From NCBI GenBank assembly GCA_014729935.1, contig WJJB01000313.1, forward strand, positions 1-7,679: 7,679 bases of DNA, written 5' to 3'. Position numbers and translations under genes: made by a program. Within the stretch, counting starts at the first letter, position 1; each line of letters opens with the position of its first letter. This document shows, piece after piece, positions 1 through 6,103 of this stretch. This DNA comes from Candidatus Bathyarchaeota archaeon (GTDB taxonomy: Archaea; Asgardarchaeota; Lokiarchaeia; Sigyniarchaeales; Sigyniarchaeaceae). The notes under the pieces were generated by a model that saw only the letters and a list, made by a program, of their open reading frames with translations, had not been told where the DNA came from and searched no databases.

Positions 1-1130
1 TCATTCACCGCATTATTACCCGAAGGGTCGCTACCACCAATGGTGATTGCTTGGTTTGATCCAGTGCCGCCGAACAGCATCTCCCCTGCTTCCGGGACCA
101 GGGGCAGATTGTCGCATATCTTGAGCCATAAATGTGCCAATATCTCGAAAGCTTCCTTCCTAGTAATAATACCCCGTTCGATGTCGTGCTGATAGTAAGG
201 TTGCAATAACTGGTCGATCCGACCAATGGAGAAACCCACGTTTGCTTGTTCCTGGTAAAGCGCGTTCATGCATGTCCATATTGATTGCACTGCCTCCCAG
301 AAGGTGGTCGCAGGTTGTGCAGGTACATTTTTATTGATAACTGCCATCCGTTCCAATTGCTTCCTGCGCTTGCTTGCCGTGGTAGATCGAGCCTGCCTGG
401 CAGCCTCTCTCGAAAGATGGTCTGCGTAGACCATCACGCCCTCCATCACGGTGATCATTCCCTCGTACAAGCATTGTTTTTCAGGCCCCACATCATCACG
501 ATCTAGCTTCTGCCGAGCCATGCTCACCAGCCCTTCAAGACCATGGCCCAAGACACGCCCGTAATCTGGAATCGTATGACTCTGGCAGTTGAACTTGGAT
601 GCCATGAACATGAAAAGCTGCTGATGCAGCCGGTAACTTTCATCCGCGTCTCCCAATCGCTGCCTGAGCAATTCTCCCACGTTCTTGTCCATCCAGAACG
701 GGAAAACCTCGGAATCGAGGATCATCACCTCATCTTCTGAGAGATGATATGGATTTTGACCCCTAACTTGCATGCTTAACAGTTCCGGCATGATTCCGAG
801 TCCACTGATGAATTCGGGGTAAAATAATACACCCTTCCGCTTGGAAGTGCTGGAACCCGCCAAGAGATCCCCTGGGTAAATGCACGGTTTCTTGTTTTCC
901 AACACGTGCTTGAGAGAGTCTGCTTGGCGCGTGAACGGGTCCGTGTAATCCATACCGTGCTGTTTCAAGAATCGGGTTCTCAATAAGGCCCGCTCGATGC
1001 AAAAATCTCCAGGTGCACGCACCATGTAATCCCGGAATTGCTTCAAGCCCGGGAAATCACTAAATGTGAGATTTTCACCTTTCCCTGAATCGATGGGGAT
1101 TGCTCCTGATGCTTGGGTGGCTCTAGCCAT
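1..1130 (-). CDS. Glycyl radical enzyme, pyruvate formate-lyase family (N-terminal part, cut by left window edge)
   Basis: Translation of the minus strand from ATG at 1130-1128 stays open for 376 codons to the window edge. The product is recognisable as the PFL domain of glycyl radical enzymes: IYPGDLLAGS (84-93), FPFWMDKN (143-150), HTIPDYGRVLGHGLEG (185-200), the helix ending MVYADHLSREAARQA (233-247), VPAQPATTFWEAVQSIW (269-285), FSIGRIDQLLQPYY (300-313) and the TIGGSDPSGNNAVN segment (363-376). The family uses a protein glycyl radical and an active-site thiyl radical, and is oxygen sensitive. The catalytic Cys and the C-terminal glycyl loop lie beyond the edge, as would any radical-SAM activase. 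AGGTGAG (plus 1137-1143) sits six bases before the ATG and supports this start. The gene is transcribed away from the mutase operon. Subgroup is unresolved: PflD-like, diol/glycerol dehydratase-like, alkyl- or arylsuccinate synthase-like and decarboxylase types all remain possible. Family assignment is firm; substrate is unknown. Confidence 0.87.
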   Translation of the reverse strand, partial: MARATQASGAIPIDSGKGENLTFSDFPGLKQFRDYMVRAPGDFCIERALLRTRFLKQHGMDYTDPFTRQADSLKHVLENKKPCIYPGDLLAGSSTSKRKGVLFYPEFISGLGIMPELLSMQVRGQNPYHLSEDEVMILDSEVFPFWMDKNVGELLRQRLGDADESYRLHQQLFMFMASKFNCQSHTIPDYGRVLGHGLEGLVSMARQKLDRDDVGPEKQCLYEGMITVMEGVMVYADHLSREAARQARSTTASKRRKQLERMAVINKNVPAQPATTFWEAVQSIWTCMNALYQEQANVGFSIGRIDQLLQPYYQHDIERGIITRKEAFEILAHLWLKICDNLPLVPEAGEMLFGGTGSNQAITIGGSDPSGNNAVN

Positions 1131-1177
1131 TTTTTTCTCACCTAGTGTTGCCTACCATCATTACATTCTTGAAACGA

Positions 1178-1185
1178 TTTAATAA
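1178..1185 (-). promoter_or_regulatory. TATA-like box for the glycyl radical enzyme gene
   Basis: Read on the minus strand this is TTATTAAA. An archaeal TATA box is usually centred about 26-27 nt upstream of the transcript start, which would put the start near 1155. That leaves a leader of about 25 nt containing the AGGTGAG ribosome site at 1137-1143. Position and composition are seen; promoter function is inferred. Confidence 0.45.
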
Positions 1186-1213
1186 TCTAGGTGTTATCCG
1201 GAAAATCATTACG

Positions 1214-1255
1214 GAACCACGGTGTCGAGCATGGGATTTTCACTTGGCGTGGTTC
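1214..1255. repeat. Spaced 8-bp inverted repeat in the divergent promoter region
   Basis: GAACCACG at 1214-1221 is the exact reverse complement of CGTGGTTC at 1248-1255, with a 26-nt spacer. The 7-mer CGGTGTC also recurs directly at 1220-1226 and 1255-1261, 35 nt apart. The elements lie between the two divergent TATA-like boxes, a place where an operator for one or both transcripts would fit. The repeat is visible, but an arm of 8 bp can occur by chance and no regulator gene is in the window. Confidence 0.3.
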
Positions 1256-1314
1256 GGTGTCCCTCCAAGTGCTCCCTCACGAGGTCAAAGGCAAGCGGGA
1301 GATAACCGCAAGGA

Positions 1315-1323
1315 TTATTTAAA
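1315..1323 (+). promoter_or_regulatory. TATA-like box for the acyl-CoA mutase operon
   Basis: TTATTTAAA is the most TATA-like element upstream of the mutase. It predicts a transcript start near 1346 and a short leader of about 16 nt. That leader contains GAGG at 1349-1352, nine bases before the ATG at 1362, which fits as a Shine-Dalgarno site. It probably drives all four genes to 5218, because their spacings are 17 nt, 31 nt and a 4-nt overlap. Confidence 0.5.
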
Positions 1324-1361
1324 CTTCATCACCTCGTTATCTTGTCTCGAGGCTAATCATC

Positions 1362-2978
1362 ATGGCACGGAAGGATCTCGCGGAACGAAAAAAAGCATTC
1401 CAGAATCTCTCGGGTATGGAAATCAAGCGGGTTTACAAAGAAAAGGATGTTAATGATCTTGATTACCAGGAAGACTTGGGCGACCCTGGCGAGTACCCGT
1501 TTACCAGGGGCGTGTACCCGACCATGTATAGGGGAAAATTGTGGACAATGAGGCAATTTGCTGGACTTGGAACTGCCGTGGAGACCAACAAACGGTTCAA
1601 GTATCTCATAGAGCATGGCCAAACGGGTCTCTCTGTTGCGTTTCATCTTCCTACCATTTACGGGTGGGAGAGTGGTCACGAGCTCACGATTGGAGAAATC
1701 GGGAAGGAGGGAGTGGCCATCGATACCCTCGCCGACATGGAAGATTTATTTGATGGTATAGATCTTGGCGAGATCTCCACGTCCATGACCATCAACGCAC
1801 CTGCAGCCATCCTTCTTGCCATGTACATCGTGGTTGGTGAAAAGCAAGGTGTGCCAACGAGCATGCTTACCGGTACAATTCAAAATGACATCTTGAAAGA
1901 ATATATAGCACAAAAATCATGGATTTTCCCACCTGAGCATTCCATGCGATTGATCATAGACACGATTGAATATTGCACTGAGCACATTCCAAAGTGGAAT
2001 ACGATCAGCGTGAGCGGGTACCATATACGAGAAGCCGGGTCAACCGCGGTACAAGAACTCGCATTCACCCTTGCGGATGGTTTTGCTTACGTCGAGGCAG
2101 CCGTGGAACGGGGCTTAGACGTGGATGATTTCGCACCGCGATTGTCATTCTTTTTCAATTCCCATAACGATTTCTTTGAAGAGATTGCCAAGTTCAGGGC
2201 TGCAAGGCGCATCTGGTCAAGGAAGATGAAAAATACGTATGGTGCTTCCAAGAAACGATCGCTCATCCTTCGATTTCATACCCAAACTGCTGGCGTGTCT
2301 CTCCAAGCGCAGGAACCCGAGAATAACATCATCAGGGTCACCTTGCAGGCTCTTGCTGCGGTTCTAGGCGGTACCCAATCCCTTCACACGAACTCCATGG
2401 ATGAAGCCCTGTGCCTTCCCTCCGAAAAGGCAGTTAAAATTGCCCTGAGGACGCAACAAATCATCGCCCATGAATCCGGCGTGACGAATACCATTGATCC
2501 CCTTGGTGGATCCTACTACTTGGAATGGTTAACCAACAGGATGGAAGAACAAGTAAATGCATATTTCGATAAGATAGACGCGCTTGGTGGCGTGATACCC
2601 GCGATAAAGGAGAATTTCTTCCAGATGGAGATAGCACGCGCGGCCTATCAATACCAAAAAGATATAGAGAATAACGATATCAAGATTGTCGGTGTAAATA
2701 TGCAACGAACTGGCGAGGATTCCTTGGGAGGCATGGAGATCCTCAAGATTGATGATAAAATCGGGGAGAGACAGGTTGCTCGTCTCAAGAAAGTGAAATC
2801 GAATCGTGACAATGGTGAAGTTGCCAGGGCCTTGAGGGAACTTGAGAGCACTGCAAAGGGCACGGGGAACCTAATGTATCCCATCTTGGATGCCGTTAGG
2901 TCTTATGCTTCCGTTGGCGAGATCATTGGTACCTTGAAAAATGTGTTCGGTGAATACAAGGAAGATGCGATTTTTTAA
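1362..2978 (+). CDS. icmA: Adenosylcobalamin-dependent acyl-CoA mutase large subunit (methylmalonyl-CoA mutase family; isobutyryl-CoA mutase-type active site)
   Basis: This 538-residue protein is the substrate-binding TIM-barrel subunit of a B12-dependent carbon-skeleton mutase and lacks the B12 domain, which is encoded next door. Clear family blocks are YPFTRGVYPTMY (45-56), the TIQNDILKEYI segment (172-182), SVSGYHIREAG (216-226), APRLSFFFNSHNDFFEEIAK (258-277), HTQTAG (306-311), GGTQSLHTNS (336-345) and DPLGGSYYLE (379-388). By alignment recalled from memory to the Propionibacterium enzyme (constant offset of 23 in this part), Ser114, Gln197, Tyr243 and His244 are kept as Ser91, Gln174, Tyr220 and His221. 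Tyr89 is Phe66 and Arg207 is Gln184. These two changes characterise isobutyryl-CoA mutase (Phe80/Gln198 in Streptomyces IcmA), and the surrounding KEYIAQK and closing EYKEDAIF also resemble IcmA. Likely reaction: reversible isobutyryl-CoA to butyryl-CoA. The conserved Asp after Phe in FDLPT is His95 here. A methylmalonyl-CoA mutase (mcmA1) label is what routine annotation would give. Family is certain, specificity inferred. Confidence 0.9.
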   Translation: MARKDLAERKKAFQNLSGMEIKRVYKEKDVNDLDYQEDLGDPGEYPFTRGVYPTMYRGKLWTMRQFAGLGTAVETNKRFKYLIEHGQTGLSVAFHLPTIYGWESGHELTIGEIGKEGVAIDTLADMEDLFDGIDLGEISTSMTINAPAAILLAMYIVVGEKQGVPTSMLTGTIQNDILKEYIAQKSWIFPPEHSMRLIIDTIEYCTEHIPKWNTISVSGYHIREAGSTAVQELAFTLADGFAYVEAAVERGLDVDDFAPRLSFFFNSHNDFFEEIAKFRAARRIWSRKMKNTYGASKKRSLILRFHTQTAGVSLQAQEPENNIIRVTLQALAAVLGGTQSLHTNSMDEALCLPSEKAVKIALRTQQIIAHESGVTNTIDPLGGSYYLEWLTNRMEEQVNAYFDKIDALGGVIPAIKENFFQMEIARAAYQYQKDIENNDIKIVGVNMQRTGEDSLGGMEILKIDDKIGERQVARLKKVKSNRDNGEVARALRELESTAKGTGNLMYPILDAVRSYASVGEIIGTLKNVFGEYKEDAIF

Positions 2979-2984
2979 CGAGCA

Positions 2985-2990
2985 AGGTGA
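2985..2990 (+). promoter_or_regulatory. Ribosome binding site that decides the small-subunit start
   Basis: AGGTGA matches the anti-Shine-Dalgarno of archaeal 16S rRNA. It overlaps the possible GTG (2987) and ATG (2990) starts and lies five bases before ATG 2996, so 2996 is the start it can serve. Confidence 0.6.
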
Positions 2991-2995
2991 TGGAA

Positions 2996-3397
2996 ATGAG
3001 TGAACAACGAAAGATTCGCGTGGTTGTAGCCAAGCCGGGGCTTGATGGGCACGACAGGGGCGCAAAAGTAGTGGCAAGAGCACTTCGTGATGCAGGGATG
3101 GAAGTGATATACACGGGACTTCACCAAACCCCCCGGCAGATCGTTGAAACAGTTATACAAGAAGATCCCGACGTGTTGTGCCTTTCCATCCTATCGGGTG
3201 CCCATAATGCCATATTTCCGAGGATCATGGAATTAATGGGGGAAAACGAGATAGATGACGTCCTCATCCTCGCAGGGGGAGTAATACCGGAGGCTGATAG
3301 AGCCGAACTAAAAGACCTCGGGTTGGAGGGATTTCACGGGCCGGGCACCCCCTTGAAAGAGATCGTCGATTATATCAGGAATCACCTGAAACGATAG
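2996..3397 (+). CDS. icmB: B12-binding small subunit of acyl-CoA mutase (methylmalonyl-CoA/isobutyryl-CoA mutase C-terminal subunit)
   Basis: The 133-residue product is a complete stand-alone cobalamin-binding domain. It contains the base-off/His-on motif DxHxxG as D17-G-H19-D-R-G22, inside AKPGLDGHDRGAKVVARALR (12-31). His19 is the expected lower axial ligand to cobalt. The SILSGAH segment (64-70) and the AGG of LAGGVIPEAD (92-101) are the expected B12-tail contacts. FHGPGTP (113-119) closes the domain. It pairs with the large subunit 17 nt upstream to form the active mutase, as in split archaeal mcmA1/mcmA2 and Streptomyces icmA/icmB; the length fits both (IcmB is about 136 residues). An upstream GTG (2987) or ATG (2990) would add two or three residues, but AGGTGA placement favours 2996. 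The icmB symbol depends on the large-subunit specificity call; mcmA2 is the alternative. Confidence 0.93.
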   Translation: MSEQRKIRVVVAKPGLDGHDRGAKVVARALRDAGMEVIYTGLHQTPRQIVETVIQEDPDVLCLSILSGAHNAIFPRIMELMGENEIDDVLILAGGVIPEADRAELKDLGLEGFHGPGTPLKEIVDYIRNHLKR

Positions 3398-3417
3398 CAT
3401 CATCAATTGCAAGAAAC

Positions 3418-3422
3418 GGTGA
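3418..3422 (+). promoter_or_regulatory. Ribosome binding site supporting a GTG start for meaB
   Basis: GGTGA lies six bases before GTG 3429. This supports initiation at that non-ATG codon, 31 nt after the small-subunit stop. Confidence 0.55.
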
Positions 3423-3428
3423 AGCACG

Positions 3429-4442
3429 GTGGAAATCCAAGCGCTAGTAGATAAATTCAAGGTGGGAAACAGGAGAGCCTTGTCGAGATTGATATCCCTT
3501 GCTGAGAATGGATTCAAGGACGCAAGGCTGATCTCGAAGGAGCTCTTCCCCCTCACGGGAAACGCGTATATTCTCGGTATCACGGGCGCTCCTGGTACTG
3601 GAAAAAGCACCCTTACAAACAAGCTGGTTCAGCTGATAGTGGAGAACGGTGAAAGGGTTGGGGTAATAGCGATTGATCCCACGAGCCCATTTTCAGGGGG
3701 CGCACTGCTTGGAGACAGGATCCGGATGAAGGACAACTATACAAATCAAAACGTATTCATCCGAAGCATGGCAAACCGGGGTAGGCTTGGAGGCATGGCC
3801 AGGGCTACCAAGGATGTCATCACCATCATGGATGCGTTTGGATTCGATTACATCATCATCGAAACCGTTGGAGTGGGGCAATCCGAGGTGGACGTGTATG
3901 GCACGGCTCATACCACTCTCGTGCTAGTTGTCCCAGGTATGGGCGACGATATACAAGCTTTCAAAGCAGGAATCATGGAAACAAGCGATCTCTTCGTGGT
4001 GAACAAGATGGACCTTGATGGTGCCAACAAGATGGTCATGGAGATCGAATCCATGCTCGATCTTAACCAGAAGGTGGAAGTCTCACGAAGCAAGTATGAA
4101 AACAGTGCCATGGAACAACAATCATGGCGACCACCAGTCCAAAAGGTCAATGCACGCAGGGGTAATGGCATACCAGCCTTATGGGAACAAATAATGAGCC
4201 ACCGGCATCACGTGGAGAGCAAGGGGGTGTTGGAGTGCAAGCAACTGAATAGATTCAAGAATGAGCTTCTTGATATCTTGGAGGAACGCTTCAAGCTACA
4301 AATTGACCAAATACTAGATCCCAAGGAGAATCCAAGCATCCTGGAGGATATCAGGGCCATCACTGAACGGAAGGCAAATCCTTATAGTATTGCTGAAAAA
4401 CTTGGCAAGCGCGTCATTGAATCCCTGGAGAATGGAGCATGA
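3429..4442 (+). CDS. meaB: MeaB/ArgK-family G-protein chaperone of B12-dependent mutase
   Basis: This 337-residue P-loop GTPase belongs to the MeaB/MMAA family. The family gates adenosylcobalamin loading and protects or repairs its partner mutase using GTP. Visible motifs in order are the Walker A loop GAPGTGKST (53-61), AIDPTSPFSGGALLGDRIRM (81-100), the switch region with ANRGRLGG (115-122), the family signature ETVGVGQSE (145-153) and the guanine-specificity motif NKMD (192-195). The helical C-terminal arm (about 255-337) is the part used for dimerisation in this family. It is a stand-alone protein rather than fused to a mutase as in IcmF. Start is GTG 3429, backed by GGTGA. It sits directly after the mutase subunits and its stop overlaps the next start (ATGA, 4439-4442), so its client is almost certainly the mutase encoded here. 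Length is normal for the family and all GTPase motifs are intact. Confidence 0.94.
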   Translation: MEIQALVDKFKVGNRRALSRLISLAENGFKDARLISKELFPLTGNAYILGITGAPGTGKSTLTNKLVQLIVENGERVGVIAIDPTSPFSGGALLGDRIRMKDNYTNQNVFIRSMANRGRLGGMARATKDVITIMDAFGFDYIIIETVGVGQSEVDVYGTAHTTLVLVVPGMGDDIQAFKAGIMETSDLFVVNKMDLDGANKMVMEIESMLDLNQKVEVSRSKYENSAMEQQSWRPPVQKVNARRGNGIPALWEQIMSHRHHVESKGVLECKQLNRFKNELLDILEERFKLQIDQILDPKENPSILEDIRAITERKANPYSIAEKLGKRVIESLENGA

Positions 4443-5218
4443 CTTCCAAGAATGACTGGAATCCGATAAAGCATGCCATCATAGCCGGTGGTGGTAAATT
4501 TGGACTTAATATCGCCTGGTTTTTCTTGAAACGTGGCTATAAGATACTTATCGTAGATCCCCGCGAAAACCCGGTAGTTGCATCCATTATCTCCACCCAA
4601 GTAACTCTCGAACATTTATTGGATGGGGTCGGGTTCATCAACAATGATGCGATTCACGTGATAGCTGCTGTCGAGGATATTTTCCCACGGGTGTTTGATC
4701 TCGGGTTACATTTCGAATGGCTTGCTCCCGCCGCACCTGTAAACGTGATGGCAAAGATAACCATGAACATGTTGCAAGATTCATGGGATATTCGCGTGGA
4801 TAATTCCAATTTGAGGCAAATTGCAAGCTGCATTGAAAAGCGGGATGAATACTGGACCGGCGTTTTTCCAGAAACAGGATTATTAGTCATGTCCAAAGCA
4901 TTCCCTGGAGAACAATGCCCATCTACTTGCATGGGCCAGCAATCAACATGTGCGCATGATCGCCCCATAGCCACCGAATTGCTCCATTCCCGTGTTATCG
5001 GATGCATCGAAAGATTACTTCCAAAAGCCGCGTCAGTGATTCTTGAATCACGCCAGCTCGGTCCTGGCATTGGTGCGATCAAGTGGAAAGATTTGGTGTG
5101 TTCATGGAATCTCTTGAAACGATTGAATCAAGCACCTTTAGCCGAAATCAAACTTATTGCTGGTTCCTCGTGTAATTGCCACGGTGTAATCACCGCATTC
5201 ACGGTTTCCCAGACCTGA
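4439..5218 (+). CDS. Unrecognised Rossmann-fold, cysteine-rich protein coupled to meaB
   Basis: I do not recognise this 259-residue protein as a named family. The N-terminus has a beta-alpha-beta dinucleotide-binding pattern: AIIAGGGKFGLNIAWFFLKR (13-32), with GxGxxG at 17-22, followed by YKILIVDP ending in Asp40, an acidic residue that in such folds favours NAD over NADP. It resembles TrkA-N domains but no transporter is nearby. The second half contains CPSTC (160-164) with Cys171, and a separate CNC (245-247) before His248; with Cys131, 189 and 221 there are eight cysteines, so a zinc or iron-sulfur site is possible. ESRQLGPGIGAI (203-214) is another striking block. No signal peptide or membrane segment is evident. 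The ATG overlaps the meaB stop, implying translational coupling, and it occupies the place where methylmalonyl-CoA epimerase might be expected. A role with the mutase or its cofactor is inference only. Confidence 0.88.
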   Translation: MTSKNDWNPIKHAIIAGGGKFGLNIAWFFLKRGYKILIVDPRENPVVASIISTQVTLEHLLDGVGFINNDAIHVIAAVEDIFPRVFDLGLHFEWLAPAAPVNVMAKITMNMLQDSWDIRVDNSNLRQIASCIEKRDEYWTGVFPETGLLVMSKAFPGEQCPSTCMGQQSTCAHDRPIATELLHSRVIGCIERLLPKAASVILESRQLGPGIGAIKWKDLVCSWNLLKRLNQAPLAEIKLIAGSSCNCHGVITAFTVSQT

Positions 5219-5294
5219 GAGAACAGGAAAAATGAATTGGCAGGGAAGCTGACAAGCCTACAAGAGATCCATGGTGCGAATTGAGGGGCATTCA

Positions 5295-5303
5295 TTTTTA
5301 TGC
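5295..5303 (+). promoter_or_regulatory. TATA-like element upstream of the longin-like gene
   Basis: TTTTTATGC ends 30 bases before the ATG at 5333. The identical 9-mer at 6253-6261 stands at exactly the same distance from the chelatase ATG at 6291. Predicted transcript start is near 5325, giving a very short leader. The rest of the 114-nt gap 5219-5332 shows nothing else I can support; the T5 run here could also help end the mutase operon transcript. Confidence 0.35.
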
Positions 5304-5332
5304 TGCGAGTTTATTGATGTCCTGAGGCACTC

Positions 5333-5947
5333 ATGAAAGATATCCTGAATCTCATGATCATCGATCGAGAATCTGGTATCTGTATTTTCGAGCAAGATTT
5401 TGAGGATTTACCAAACGATGCAGATCCTGAATTAGTTGGCGGGTTTTTCACCGCATTAATGTGTTTTTCAAACCGTATCGCCGATCAAGATATCGAGTTC
5501 ATTCAGTTGGAAAAAATAAGGTTCTATTTCCACACCGGAGATAAGCTGGTCCTGATTTCCGCCACTCGAAACTCCGTGAGTCTCGAGTATATCAAGCAAT
5601 TCCTGGAAGATACTCACGAAAAGTTCGTCGATCAATTCCACGATGTCATATCCAAGGGGAAGTTCAACGAATCTAGATTATTCCGAAACTTTGCAGTAGA
5701 TATCGAGACGGAAGTTGGTCGAAAAACCCGGTTTATTTCCATATTCAATGAAAGCATCCCTTTCTTGCGCAAAAAATACAAGGCCATCAGGGAGGATTTC
5801 ACGAGGGTTTCGGAAATCTTGCACGAGCAAGCCCGGCGGTTCAAGGAACACCTGATCTTTAGCAAGAAAAGGAAACGTGATAGGGGACGGATTCAATTAT
5901 TTGGTTCTAAAGTACAAGGATACTTCGAAGATTACAAAACTGATTGA
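5333..5947 (+). CDS. Longin-like / SNARE-like domain protein with basic C-terminus (hypothetical)
   Basis: The 204-residue product begins ILNLMIIDRESGICIFEQDF (4-23), the beta-hairpin opening typical of longin/roadblock-like small domains. The pattern continues with ELVGGFFTALMCFSNRI (33-49), a beta segment IRFYFHTG (62-69), LVLISA (72-77) and a helix YIKQFLEDTHEKFVDQF (86-102). Such domains in eukaryotes act in vesicle trafficking and in small-GTPase regulation, and Asgard archaea carry many short versions. Residues 110-204 are not assigned; they are charged, probably helical, with a basic patch KKRKRDRGR (178-186). No transmembrane segment or signal peptide is seen, so it is likely cytosolic or peripheral to membrane. 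GAGG at 5324-5327, five bases before the ATG, supports the start. It is followed by its own terminator. No GTPase partner lies in the window. The fold call comes from recalled sequence pattern, without a profile search. Confidence 0.82.
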   Translation: MKDILNLMIIDRESGICIFEQDFEDLPNDADPELVGGFFTALMCFSNRIADQDIEFIQLEKIRFYFHTGDKLVLISATRNSVSLEYIKQFLEDTHEKFVDQFHDVISKGKFNESRLFRNFAVDIETEVGRKTRFISIFNESIPFLRKKYKAIREDFTRVSEILHEQARRFKEHLIFSKKRKRDRGRIQLFGSKVQGYFEDYKTD

Positions 5948-5984
5948 AAAGCACACCTTGTTCCCGCGCTACTTGAACTACCAC

Positions 5985-6009
5985 GCCCTAAACTAAAGGG
6001 GCAGTTTTT
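5985..6009 (+). terminator. Hairpin plus T5 terminator after the longin-like gene
   Basis: GCCCT (5985-5989) pairs with GGGGC (5998-6002) across an 8-nt loop AAACTAAA, giving four GC pairs and a terminal U-G. Two bases later comes TTTTT (6005-6009). The element begins 37 nt after the stop at 5947. Archaeal termination depends mainly on the T tract. Confidence 0.55.
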
Positions 6010-6051
6010 CTCTCGCAAAACGGATAAATTGGTTGGCCACTTGCAATTAAA

Positions 6052-6061
6052 CCTATAAAAG
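6052..6061 (+). promoter_or_regulatory. Strong TATA box in the gap before the chelatase
   Basis: CCTATAAAAG is the best TATA box in the window. It predicts a transcript start near 6084, just inside a small GC-rich hairpin (6073-6078 with 6084-6089), and about 20 nt before the 59-codon ORF at 6104. It could drive that ORF, a leader transcript continuing into the chelatase gene, or a non-coding RNA. Confidence 0.45.
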
Positions 6062-6103
6062 AAGTCCCCGCCCTCCAGTCAGGCTGGGGTTAGTTCACTG
6101 GGC

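Noticed and set aside
763..1002. Minus-strand 79-codon ORF inside the glycyl radical enzyme gene
   Set aside because: It is an alternative frame of the clearly coding PFL-family gene and shows no family resemblance.
1145..1453. Plus-strand 102-codon ORF across the divergent promoter region
   Set aside because: It overlaps the mutase start in another frame, has no Shine-Dalgarno site, and covers the TATA-like boxes; the peptide resembles nothing.
4654..5082. Minus-strand 142-codon ORF opposite the Rossmann/cysteine gene
   Set aside because: Antisense shadow; the plus-strand frame has the GxGxxG motif and is coupled to meaB, and the antisense peptide has no recognisable motif.
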